From positions 1 through 64,000 of the IMG/VR virus record IMGVR_UViG_3300027908_000002: DNA of 64,000 bases; one strand, given 5' to 3'. Source of the DNA: a virus. Both the position numbers and the translations under genes were made by a program. The notes beneath the pieces are model-generated. The model was given only the letters and a program-made list of their open reading frames with translations. It did no database searches and was not told the DNA's origin. Below, in pieces: positions 23,542 through 31,328 of this stretch (its first letter is position 1; every line of letters starts with the position of its first letter).

Positions 23542-23721
23542 TTGGCCTTGTTGGCCTTAATAGCAGCGATAACGATGACAATGGTAGGCATATTATTGTC
23601 AATCCGAGCCAAGACTTCAAACCCAATTTTTTGGGTGGTTTGGATGGCGATTTATTGCGCGGCGGCATATATACTTTTGGTCTTTATGGTCGTATTAGAG
23701 GAATGGCTAAGCGGAAGATAG
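23542..23721 (+). CDS. Two-helix membrane protein in overlapping frame
   Basis: 59 aa if started at TTG 23542. LALLALIAAITMTMVGILL and WVVWMAIYCAAAYILLVFMV are clear membrane helices, whereas the longer frame 23496-23921 reads as an unnatural mix here. The start is uncertain (internal ATGs exist). A degenerate palindrome (CTTTATAGAGAC, 23528-23539) lies just upstream. Confidence 0.45.
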   Translation: MALLALIAAITMTMVGILLSIRAKTSNPIFWVVWMAIYCAAAYILLVFMVVLEEWLSGR

Positions 23722-23810
23722 AGTGTGGGGGGGGGGAGAGATTTTGCTGCATTATTCGAATCGGCTCCAGCCGGGTGCAACTGCATCAAGTCCAAACTGG
23801 GAGGGACAAA

Positions 23811-23921
23811 GTGAAGTGCGATGAATGCGGGGAATCAATGGTTCACTGGTATGCTGCCGGTGGTATCGCGCTGGCCTGCCTGTTAATCGGTTTTGAAATT
23901 GGAATGGCGGTTTCCCGATGA
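23811..23921 (+). CDS. 36-aa CxxC membrane peptide
   Basis: GTG start with GGGAGGG upstream; KCDECGESM followed by one membrane helix (GGIALACLLIGFEIG). The same frame is open back to ATG 23496 through a run of ten G (23727-23736), so a longer product is possible. ATGA coupling to the next gene. Confidence 0.5.
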   Translation: MKCDECGESMVHWYAAGGIALACLLIGFEIGMAVSR

Positions 23922-24142
23922 CCCCCTCCGAGATCGCCGCCTTTGTGCTAGCTATCGCCTTGTGGGTTTACTGTGGATTACTATCATATCGGATCGTGAG
24001 AGGATATTACCGGAAGCAACGCTGGAAATGGACCATAGGAGAGCGGCTGGATAATATATGTGCTTCACTATTTGGGCCAATCTCCCTTTGGGCCGCATGG
24101 ACTACTTATGGAGAGGGGAAAGACAAAAATGCTAACTGGTAG
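23918..24142 (+). CDS. Small membrane protein
   Basis: 74 aa. One N-terminal membrane helix (EIAAFVLAIALWVYCGLL), basic loop, and a second weaker hydrophobic segment. The first codons share ~15 nt (EIAAFV) with the next gene. Confidence 0.6.
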   Translation: MTPSEIAAFVLAIALWVYCGLLSYRIVRGYYRKQRWKWTIGERLDNICASLFGPISLWAAWTTYGEGKDKNANW

Positions 24143-24551
24143 CGAGATCGCCGCCTTTGTGGCCGAGCAGCGGGAGTTGTGCACCAATGCCACGCCGGGA
24201 CCGTGGCATGAAGGAGTCAATGGCAATCCGCGCGTTTATGGGCCTGATGATTCGCTTGGCTCCGGCCTGATCGCCGCATTTACCCGCTGGCAAGATCGTC
24301 CATTCATTGCTTCCGCCCGTACATCCCTCCCCCGCGCTCTCGACATTATCGAGGAGCAGCAGCAACGCATCGCCGAACTGGAGCGCGGGAAATCGGAAGC
24401 GCCGAAGGAGTGGCGGGTTGCGTGGAGCGATGATGGAGAGCCGATCACGGGCATATATGACCAGCGCCCTGAAGTCGAAGGCGATCTATATATTCTCGAA
24501 TCCCGTACCCGAGCCGGGGAATGGAAGAAAGAGGAGAAGAGTGGCGAATAA
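24129..24551 (+). CDS. Phage protein with ATPGPW motif
   Basis: 140 aa from ATG 24129. NATPGPWHEG, DRPFIASARTSLPRALDIIE and a coiled coil match a family of small phage/actinobacterial-type proteins of unknown function; the C-terminus adds a strand-rich domain. Shares EIAAFV with the preceding gene. Confidence 0.65.
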   Translation: MLTGSEIAAFVAEQRELCTNATPGPWHEGVNGNPRVYGPDDSLGSGLIAAFTRWQDRPFIASARTSLPRALDIIEEQQQRIAELERGKSEAPKEWRVAWSDDGEPITGIYDQRPEVEGDLYILESRTRAGEWKKEEKSGE

Positions 24552-24765
24552 GAGTCTGCCTGCGGTCAAGTATGAAGTTGAAGTGGGAACCGCGATGATG
24601 GGCTGGTGGGGGATGTTAAATGGGGCTGTTGTGGCGGTCGGGTTCAGGAGTATGAGCGGTGCCAAAAACGCCCTGCGGTTATTCCTTCCTACCCGCACAC
24701 GCATTCATTGGTCCGACGACGGCAGAGGCGTGGCAATCCCGCCAAAACCTCCGGTTCCGCTGTAG
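24541..24765 (+). CDS. Small protein, unknown
   Basis: 74 aa from GTG 24541 (GAGGAG upstream, 11-bp overlap). Hydrophobic middle (MMGWWGMLNGAVVAVGF) and basic C-terminal half ending PPKPPVPL. Confidence 0.5.
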   Translation: MANKSLPAVKYEVEVGTAMMGWWGMLNGAVVAVGFRSMSGAKNALRLFLPTRTRIHWSDDGRGVAIPPKPPVPL

Positions 24766-24788
24766 CGGAACGCGCAGCAAAGGAATAG

Positions 24789-24956
24789 ATGATTAACGAA
24801 CTGAAGCCTACAACCTGGCAGAGGGTCTACCAATCTTTTGTTGATGACCGCGCGAATGTCAGCCGCAAGCAACTCGAATGGGTGCGCGCGAAGTTACAGA
24901 AATATTCCTGCGATGCAGAGCCGTTATCGGAACCCGCAGCAAAGACTCACGATTAG
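24789..24956 (+). CDS. 55-aa helical protein
   Basis: MINELKPTTWQRVYQSFVDD start; AAGGA before the ATG. Lys/Arg-rich helix, then acidic tail. Unknown. Confidence 0.5.
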   Translation: MINELKPTTWQRVYQSFVDDRANVSRKQLEWVRAKLQKYSCDAEPLSEPAAKTHD

Positions 24957-24989
24957 CGGACCGGGTAACTCCGTGCCAAACTATTAAAT

Positions 24990-25184
24990 ATGACGACTGA
25001 GCGAACCCCTATCGCAACCGGATACCAGGTAAACAATAAAATCTCCAGAAACTGCATAGGTGACAATGGAATTGAGTGCCCGGCAGGGGCTGTGTTTGAG
25101 ACTGGTTCTCCCAACCAGGTTCGGTGTACTTCGTGTCAGAAACTGAGAATTGCAAGACTCGCCAGGAAGCTAAAAAATAAATAA
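24990..25184 (+). CDS. Small zinc-motif protein
   Basis: 64 aa; NCIGDNGIEC and CTSCQKLRIARLARKLK suggest a zinc site plus basic helix. Unknown. Confidence 0.55.
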   Translation: MTTERTPIATGYQVNNKISRNCIGDNGIECPAGAVFETGSPNQVRCTSCQKLRIARLARKLKNK

Positions 25185-25185
25185 A

Positions 25186-25494
25186 ATGATCACAGTCAGA
25201 TTCCCCACTGGCTTTAGTGTCCAGTACAACACGGCGACTAAAATTCAATATGACGAAAACAGAGCTAAACTCCTGGATTCCAAAGACGGATGGGTAGCCA
25301 GTATTATGTTGTCTTCCGGGGCCATAATAGAGTTAACATCTCCATGCCGTACCTACGATGCCAAGTCAATGGATGCCGGGGATTTGGCGAAACAGGTTCT
25401 CCAGAGTCTGCGCGTAATGAGCCCTTACGATGTAGCACGCATAAAAACTGAACTTGGTAAATTCAATGCCCGCAGCAAGACCTGGGTTAAGTAG
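25186..25494 (+). CDS. Small phage protein, unknown
   Basis: 102 aa; FPTGFSVQYNTATKIQY, then WVASIMLSSGAIIEL form a beta-rich fold, with a C-terminal helix. Start follows two nt after the previous stop. Confidence 0.6.
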   Translation: MITVRFPTGFSVQYNTATKIQYDENRAKLLDSKDGWVASIMLSSGAIIELTSPCRTYDAKSMDAGDLAKQVLQSLRVMSPYDVARIKTELGKFNARSKTWVK

Positions 25495-25511
25495 TGTGAG
25501 CTGTGAGTTAA

Positions 25512-25844
25512 ATGATGCTAAGTAAAAAAGAAGCTCTGGAAGAAGCTCTGAAATCCCAGTCTGAACACAAGAAAACCGAGCGTGCGGCGAAACTGAAACG
25601 CGCCGTGGAACTTGGCATCTATGGGCTCTGCATCAGCAAGATTTGCAAACAGGTGGGTTTAAGCTACGGCTTGGTTATAAAGGAACTATCGAAGCACGGG
25701 ATCATAGCAGTTAGCCGAGATGCGCTGACCGAAGCCAGCCGAACAGGCGAGTCCCGTTCCTGTATGCCTGGGATCGAACGAACAAAGGCGCATTTTTCTT
25801 CCGAGTGGTATTCCGAAGGTAACGGGGCTAACGGAAGCCAATGA
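25512..25844 (+). CDS. Helix-turn-helix protein
   Basis: 110 aa. Charged N-terminal helix, then ISKICKQVGLSYGLVIKELSKHG, a clear helix-turn-helix. The C-terminal third is Ser/Glu-rich. Likely a DNA-binding regulator within the rightward small-gene cluster. ATGA-coupled to the next gene. Confidence 0.6.
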   Translation: MMLSKKEALEEALKSQSEHKKTERAAKLKRAVELGIYGLCISKICKQVGLSYGLVIKELSKHGIIAVSRDALTEASRTGESRSCMPGIERTKAHFSSEWYSEGNGANGSQ

Positions 25845-25978
25845 AGACCTGCCCCAAGTGCGGCCAGATTGGTATGTCGCCGTGGCGCGATCATCCCATG
25901 AAACCAGGCACCCCGGACCCGGTTACGGCGCGGGCTTGCTCCAAGTGCGGATACGTAGAAGAACGGGAAAATAAATAA
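25841..25978 (+). CDS. 45-aa zinc ribbon
   Basis: KTCPKCGQIG and ACSKCGYVEER give a compact CxxC...CxxC ribbon. ATGA overlap upstream and immediate start of the next gene downstream. Confidence 0.6.
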   Translation: MKTCPKCGQIGMSPWRDHPMKPGTPDPVTARACSKCGYVEERENK

Positions 25979-26218
25979 ATGCCAACCGCCCCTGATGATA
26001 TCCGTCTTCATGCGCTGGGAGTGCTACCGGCTGAACTCAAAGACCAGTATGCTAAGAGCAGTGCCAGCGCTTCCATGCATATCATGGACCTTCAGGATCG
26101 GTGTCAGTTTCTGGAAGCAGAGAATTCCCGAAAAAACTCAACTATCTGGATCATGCTTTCGTGCGTGATTATCTCAACTTCTCTGATTCTTTATCTGATT
26201 GCCTACAAGGGATACTAA
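25979..26218 (+). CDS. C-terminally anchored membrane protein
   Basis: 79 aa. Short coiled coil (~25-50), then one membrane helix (IWIMLSCVIISTSLILYLIA) and a short tail. Last gene of the rightward cluster; a palindrome follows. Confidence 0.6.
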   Translation: MPTAPDDIRLHALGVLPAELKDQYAKSSASASMHIMDLQDRCQFLEAENSRKNSTIWIMLSCVIISTSLILYLIAYKGY

Positions 26219-26224
26219 GTTAGA

Positions 26225-26239
26225 CGTCTCTATAGAGAC
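26225..26239. repeat. Dispersed palindrome copy 6 (over a stop codon)
   Basis: GTCTCTATAGAGAC, perfect 14-bp palindrome; contains the TAG of the leftward gene 26230-26433 and follows the convergent rightward gene. Confidence 0.85.
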
Positions 26240-26433
26240 TTTTGGTTCATTGCTTCGATGGCCGAGTGGGCGATAGTGGGGCAGTCTTCCAGATGCGACC
26301 AGGTATCTATATTTCTTAGCACAGCCAACACAAACAAATAATCTTCTGCCAGGGGCCTGATGTTGTCCAGTAATTCTTCGGCCCTGTACCTGTCTTTGCC
26401 TACGATGATTTTTGCCGCTTCTTCGGATGTCAT
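26230..26433 (-). CDS. Small helical protein
   Basis: 67 aa, ends Lys-Ser-Leu-stop within the palindrome. EEAAKIIVGKDRYRAEELLD helices. Convergent with 25979-26218. Unknown. Confidence 0.55.
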   Translation of the reverse strand: MTSEEAAKIIVGKDRYRAEELLDNIRPLAEDYLFVLAVLRNIDTWSHLEDCPTIAHSAIEAMNQKSL

Positions 26434-26441
26434 ATATTTAT

Positions 26442-27239
26442 TTATATTTTCATCGCAGAGAAGTCGGACTGAAGCGTAGTAAAGTCGAACCCGTTGGGAG
26501 CTTTAGCCGTGGCACGGTCGATGGATTCCTGGCTGAACATAGCGAACAACTGCCCGCCCGCTCCACGCGCGGCATACTTGGCAACGGCGGTTTCGGTCAC
26601 AGTCCCGGACATTCCCCACGAATCGATGATTACTCCGGTAGCGTCATAGGCCGTGCCAACGAAGCAGTGACCGTTACCGGGGTCCGGGTCGCCCGCTACG
26701 TCCCAGACGAAATCAGAAGCAGACGGAAACGGAGTGATCCAGGCATCCGGAAGTTCTACGCCGAATACCAGGTTCTCGAATAACCAGAGAGCCTGTTTGA
26801 CTTCAGTGGGATTCGTTGCATCCACTGACATCCATCCGACGATGTTATTACCGCAGAAGCCGGAAGTCTGGACGTAGTTAAGTGCCGTCTCTTCGTCGCA
26901 GCCCTGGTCAGTTGCCGAATCTCCGGGAACGTATCCGCCGATAGCGGAGTACATCTGAACGATCTGGTCGTCCGTGAACGTCACGGGCGCTAATCCGGAG
27001 TTCCCTGTGAGCACGCCGAAGACGTGGGCGCAACCGGCAATAACGCAATCACCCAGTTTGTCATTCAGGTAAATGTTACTCAGGACACTGGCCGCCGCTG
27101 GGCGGTAATCGCAGGAGACTGGAGGCGCTGGAAGAGACGCATCGGCGTAGTCACCGAACTTGATGCGCGGGCGCGGAGCCAAGGGACGCTTACGGCCAAG
27201 GCGAAACGTCATGCCATTGCTTTCGATAGTCTTGACCAT
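26442..27239 (-). CDS. Papain/C39-like cysteine peptidase
   Basis: 265 aa. LGDCVIAGCAHVFG offers a nucleophile Cys preceded by a short oxyanion-type segment, GNGHCFVG the His, and VIIDSWG the Asp/Asn, in papain-like order and spacing. It may be an endolysin-type or processing peptidase. No signal peptide and no cell-wall-binding domain are visible. It lies beside the lipoprotein and fibre genes. Confidence 0.6.
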   Translation of the reverse strand: MVKTIESNGMTFRLGRKRPLAPRPRIKFGDYADASLPAPPVSCDYRPAAASVLSNIYLNDKLGDCVIAGCAHVFGVLTGNSGLAPVTFTDDQIVQMYSAIGGYVPGDSATDQGCDEETALNYVQTSGFCGNNIVGWMSVDATNPTEVKQALWLFENLVFGVELPDAWITPFPSASDFVWDVAGDPDPGNGHCFVGTAYDATGVIIDSWGMSGTVTETAVAKYAARGAGGQLFAMFSQESIDRATAKAPNGFDFTTLQSDFSAMKI

Positions 27240-27260
27240 GTTGTCTTTTGTCTCCTGCTG

Positions 27261-27761
27261 CTATTTCTTTGCGAGCCGCGCGTGTTTTATTGAGTCGTTC
27301 ACTTCATGGCGAACAATTAACGAAGGCTTGTGTCCGTCATACTGCTTGACCCGCTGAACAGACGCCGCATGCGCTCTCACTGCTACTGATACCGGAGGAA
27401 CTGGCTGCGCTCCTTCTGAGATCAAAAGCACGTTAAGGGCCGCGTTGATACCGGCGACGATGGCTAACTGGGTTCCGTTGCCGGTGGGAATCGTCTGTTC
27501 TGCCGAGACCACGCAGGCAGTGTAGGCGACGTATTTTAGGGCCGCCGCGTCGGCACTGTTGTACTCAGTTCCAATGCAGGACACGGCTTCGAGTGCCGCA
27601 TCACCATAGGTAACGCCGGGAGTCCAACCGGAGGCAATTGCCCCGGCCATTTCGCCCGTGATGACTGCTGTTGCGATATCCAGCGCCGTGGAAGCCGAAC
27701 AGGCGGTTAATACCAAACACGCGCAGGAGAGCAGCGCCGCAGAGACATAAAATCTTTTCAT
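27261..27761 (-). CDS. Lipoprotein candidate
   Basis: 166 aa from ATG 27761. MKRFYVSAALLSCACLVLTAC ends in an LTAC lipobox. The mature part is Ala-rich, with helices and a basic C-terminus. An extended -10 (TGaTACAAT) lies 7 nt before the ATG. May be an outer-membrane lipoprotein (o-spanin-like or conversion factor); role unknown. Confidence 0.7.
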   Translation of the reverse strand: MKRFYVSAALLSCACLVLTACSASTALDIATAVITGEMAGAIASGWTPGVTYGDAALEAVSCIGTEYNSADAAALKYVAYTACVVSAEQTIPTGNGTQLAIVAGINAALNVLLISEGAQPVPPVSVAVRAHAASVQRVKQYDGHKPSLIVRHEVNDSIKHARLAKK

Positions 27762-27768
27762 GTCTACT

Positions 27769-27777
27769 ATTGTATCA
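27769..27777 (-). promoter_or_regulatory. Extended -10 promoter for lipoprotein gene
   Basis: TG-A-TACAAT on the minus strand, 7 nt from ATG 27761. Confidence 0.6.
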
Positions 27778-27783
27778 ATAAAC

Positions 27784-28386
27784 TCAGACCCGGTTTCCAA
27801 CTCGTACGGGATGGAACACTGCTCCGCCATTCGACTGCGAAGCATACTCGGTGCAAATGCCGTTGACGAACCAAGTTCTGATATTCTCAGTTCCGCCTGA
27901 ACCACCTGGAGTCGTGTCGCCATATTGCTGAAATATATTGCCGTTCTGTATTTCGGCATCGAAACTGGATTGCACCTGGAAATAATAATTTCCGTTGTCT
28001 ACCGCTGTGTCTCCTGATCCTGTCCAGTCCCACTCTCCGCCGCCCGCGACACTGGATTCCCATGTGGTTGTCGTAGTGTTTACGGCATCCCCGAATAGGC
28101 ACGGCAGCCGGTATCTCTGAATCGCCAGGTTATTTCCGTTTGCGTCCAGGGTATTATCCGAATCGGTTAGAATCCGTCCATCGGAAAGTACCGTGTATAC
28201 GCTCAGGTCGCCGTTCTGTGGGACCCATGCGCCGTCTATAAGAGTCACTTGAAAGACTTCGATGAGAAGATAGCCATTATTCAGGGTCGTAGTAAAGTTT
28301 AGCAAAGTCGTTCCGCCCGGCTGCCCGTAGGCTCCGTTACAGCCAGTAGTGGCACCGTCTCCAGCCATTAGTTCTGCTAGTGTCAT
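27784..28386 (-). CDS. Beta-rich virion-like protein, unknown
   Basis: 200 aa. Rich in Gly, Asn, Thr and aromatic residues (GNYYFQVQSSFDAEIQNG), predicted all-beta. No signal peptide. Probably a structural or fibre-associated protein by composition and position. Confidence 0.5.
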   Translation of the reverse strand: MTLAELMAGDGATTGCNGAYGQPGGTTLLNFTTTLNNGYLLIEVFQVTLIDGAWVPQNGDLSVYTVLSDGRILTDSDNTLDANGNNLAIQRYRLPCLFGDAVNTTTTTWESSVAGGGEWDWTGSGDTAVDNGNYYFQVQSSFDAEIQNGNIFQQYGDTTPGGSGGTENIRTWFVNGICTEYASQSNGGAVFHPVRVGNRV

Positions 28387-28392
28387 GTGATA

Positions 28393-28398
28393 ATTTTA
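28393..28398 (-). promoter_or_regulatory. -10 element, leaderless spacing
   Basis: TAAAAT 6 nt before ATG 28386. Confidence 0.4.
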
Positions 28399-28453
28399 AC
28401 TTAGTTTACGTTGCTGTATCTGCTTAGTTAGTTTCAAAAATCCAATACTTTTA

Positions 28454-31327
28454 TTATTTTCCCATCACTGTCCATTGTGTACCGTCACAATATGCAAGCA
28501 CATGATCAGTTCCGGTTGTGCTGATTGTGGCTCCCCATGTATTCGTAGATGAGTTTGTGATTGGTTTTATCAGGCCCTCGTTCCCGGAATTACAAGTTGC
28601 CAGACTTCCAAACGTTGTCGTGTTTGCCTGAATGCCGTTGTTCCCAAACAGCCATGTTTGAGCGCTGTAGTTTCCTGAGAATCCCTGCAAACTGGTGCCG
28701 TTCGGGTATTGCGCAAAACCGGGGTTGCTGAAAGTGTTCACGTTGTACACGTCACCGTTGGGTCCGGTAACCGTGAACGCGGAGAAGGCGTTGACGTAAT
28801 CTTTGGACCAACTACCGGTTGACTGAGCCCCGGTTGCGGTTAACCCCTGACCGTATAAGTTTATTACATCGGTGGCCGCTGGCGTGCCCGTATAGTAGGC
28901 AGTCCCGTTAGCCTGATTCATATCGCCGTCGATGATCGAGTAACCATTGGAAGCGGCGAAATTCACTTGTGGGTTGTTGAGGTAGAAATGAGTGTGAGCG
29001 GTTACGTTGCTCCCTCCCGCCAGCGTGGTTACTCCGCCAGACTGATTGACTTGTCCCGGAATCGGCGTGTTGCCAGCCGCTTGCCCGATACACAGGCCGC
29101 ATACCTGCAAAGTAGGCTGTCCTCCGATGCCGTATATCAGACCGCCGTTCCAGGTGAAGTAGGACGCCAGAACGACTACATTCGCGTAGTTGGAGCCTTC
29201 CGCTTCGCAGTTGATGCATGAACTGAATCCTCCCTCAACGAGAAGGTTGACGGCTCCTCCGACGAACCCACTGGCAGGAGACCCCGGCGCGAAGAAATGG
29301 CAATTGACCAACAGAATCGCGCCCGCATTGGGTGCAAGCTCCATGCCGTTTCCGGTATTGCTGTGCGAGAAGCAATTATTGATCTGCACATCGGTAGGGC
29401 CTGCGAGAATCATCCCCGAACCAGCCGCATCATGGGAGTCGTGGACAATTACGTTTTCCCAGAGGACGTGTAGATTGTTTGGCAGAGACCCGTTGAAGTC
29501 TGCATAGATACCTTCGGTAAGGCAGTTCTGAAAGGTCACGTTCTGGAGAATATAATCGTCGGCGTAGACTACCAGACAGTGACTCGTTCCGGTCTGGTTG
29601 GAGTAGTTTCCATCGACAGTCATGTCATAGAAACCGAACCCCGTATTGGCGGTCGATGACCCTGATCCGAAAGAGGCCGCTTTATTTACCTGAGTGCCAC
29701 CGTAGCCATTGAGTGAGCCTTTGAAGAAACTGGCGTTGGAGCTATTCTTGAGCTTAAGGGTCGTGGCGGTTCTTCCAGCGCCACGAAATACGACGTTGTT
29801 ATTTACTGTCTGCGGGCCGGTGAGACAAGTTCCTGCCGGGAAGATCAGGCTTCCTCCATTGCCCGCTACCAGAGATGCAATTTCGTTAGCGATTTGGGTG
29901 GTGTTGTCAGTAGCTCCGTCCGGTACGCATTGCGAATACAGGTTACCGGGGTTGGTGGAACCGCTCGTTGTACAACTTGGGCAGGTGAAATTGCCGGATG
30001 GGTTGACGAAAAGAGGCGGCGTAGCGCTCAGCCCTGCCGTCCCGATAAACGAGATTGGCAACGGCCCCCCGAGTTCCTGTTGACTTATTCCGTTGATGGA
30101 AACCAGTTGCGGAACAGCAGATGACAGATACTGATATGCGCCGATGTCGTTGGGGTTGCCTCTGGCGTTCAGCAGATAATCATGGCTCAGCAAGTTTGCG
30201 CCAGCCCCAATAGCCGCGCTCCCCAGCGTCAGAGCAAAGTTGGAACTTGTGGGGTTCACGAAAACCGGATTGGCGCTGATGATGTGCGTGCCGTTAGTCC
30301 AGTTGGCGGGAGTTCCGCCTTGAACGATGGTCGTGGCGCTCAGGCCTGGTCCGTAGATGTCGTTGTAGTCGAACAGGTTGGTTCCCACGCCGGTATAAGA
30401 GAACGTGCCCAGCGCAAAACCTCCGAAGCCATTAGTAAGAGAATAAAAGATATTCTGCTGGAAGGATATGCTCGTGATGGTGTTATTGCTCCACAGTTCG
30501 ACAGCCCCGATTTCACTAGTGTTTGTATACGGCCCGCACGTCGAGTAGAACGTGTTGCCATAGATATGGATCGTGCTGCCGCCGTCGATCTGCATGCACC
30601 AGCCTTCTGTGATGTTATAGAAAATGCTGTTGCTGACGGTAAGCGTACCGCCGCCTGCGTAAAGGCCATGATCGAAGTGAAGCAATGTTTGTCCGCTGTT
30701 CGATGTGCGCCCAATGTCGTGGAAACTGTCGGCGTCGAAGGTCCATCCGGTGTTGCCGGTATTAAGATACACCCCCTCTTCCCCGATTCCGTTCCCTGGC
30801 GCATCGAGTGAGTTCTTATGCTGGCCTATCTGACGTATCTCGCACTGCTGAACCGTGACGTTAGTTGACGTGTTAGCAGCATCGTGGATGCCGTCGTTGC
30901 CGGTGTTCTGGATAATAAACCCGGTAATAGTTATGTAATTGTGCCCACCGGTAGAGATATATTCGCGGGCTCCGTTGGTGGCGTTATAGTCGCATGCTGC
31001 CCCGCACGTGACTCCGCCGTCGAAGATGCACGTGCCACGGGTTTGGCACTGCATGGTAATGACGTTACCGGACGTTCCCGAGTTGGCGAACTGGCAGGCC
31101 CAGTTGTCGCTGGTGCCGTTCCATGAACCGCCTTGTCCCGTATTGATATATGTTCCGGGGAGGACCGTAGTGGTATCTCCTGCCACCATGGTTTGCGCAG
31201 CTTTCTGACACGTTAGCCATGGAGCGCCCGAGGAACCAGCGGCGGAATCGCTGCCGGTCGGAGACACAAAGTACGAAGCCGCGAAAGCGGGATAACTGAG
31301 CAGAAGCAATACAATTAAACGTTTCAT
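28454..31327 (-). CDS. Secreted right-handed beta-helix (pectate-lyase-like) fibre protein
   Basis: 957 aa from ATG 31327. MKRLIVLLLLSYPAFA is a Sec signal with AFA|A cleavage. YFVSPTGSDSAAGSSGAPW is the N-cap of DUF1565/pectate-lyase-like helices. Two helix regions follow: ~90-370 (ITITGFIIQNTGNDGIHDAA) and ~470-760 (pectate-lyase-3-like DGATDNTTQIANEI), then a fibre-like end. Probably binds or degrades surface polysaccharide. A signal peptide is odd for a virion tailspike. Confidence 0.7.
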   Translation of the reverse strand: MKRLIVLLLLSYPAFAASYFVSPTGSDSAAGSSGAPWLTCQKAAQTMVAGDTTTVLPGTYINTGQGGSWNGTSDNWACQFANSGTSGNVITMQCQTRGTCIFDGGVTCGAACDYNATNGAREYISTGGHNYITITGFIIQNTGNDGIHDAANTSTNVTVQQCEIRQIGQHKNSLDAPGNGIGEEGVYLNTGNTGWTFDADSFHDIGRTSNSGQTLLHFDHGLYAGGGTLTVSNSIFYNITEGWCMQIDGGSTIHIYGNTFYSTCGPYTNTSEIGAVELWSNNTITSISFQQNIFYSLTNGFGGFALGTFSYTGVGTNLFDYNDIYGPGLSATTIVQGGTPANWTNGTHIISANPVFVNPTSSNFALTLGSAAIGAGANLLSHDYLLNARGNPNDIGAYQYLSSAVPQLVSINGISQQELGGPLPISFIGTAGLSATPPLFVNPSGNFTCPSCTTSGSTNPGNLYSQCVPDGATDNTTQIANEIASLVAGNGGSLIFPAGTCLTGPQTVNNNVVFRGAGRTATTLKLKNSSNASFFKGSLNGYGGTQVNKAASFGSGSSTANTGFGFYDMTVDGNYSNQTGTSHCLVVYADDYILQNVTFQNCLTEGIYADFNGSLPNNLHVLWENVIVHDSHDAAGSGMILAGPTDVQINNCFSHSNTGNGMELAPNAGAILLVNCHFFAPGSPASGFVGGAVNLLVEGGFSSCINCEAEGSNYANVVVLASYFTWNGGLIYGIGGQPTLQVCGLCIGQAAGNTPIPGQVNQSGGVTTLAGGSNVTAHTHFYLNNPQVNFAASNGYSIIDGDMNQANGTAYYTGTPAATDVINLYGQGLTATGAQSTGSWSKDYVNAFSAFTVTGPNGDVYNVNTFSNPGFAQYPNGTSLQGFSGNYSAQTWLFGNNGIQANTTTFGSLATCNSGNEGLIKPITNSSTNTWGATISTTGTDHVLAYCDGTQWTVMGK

Positions 31328-31328
31328 G

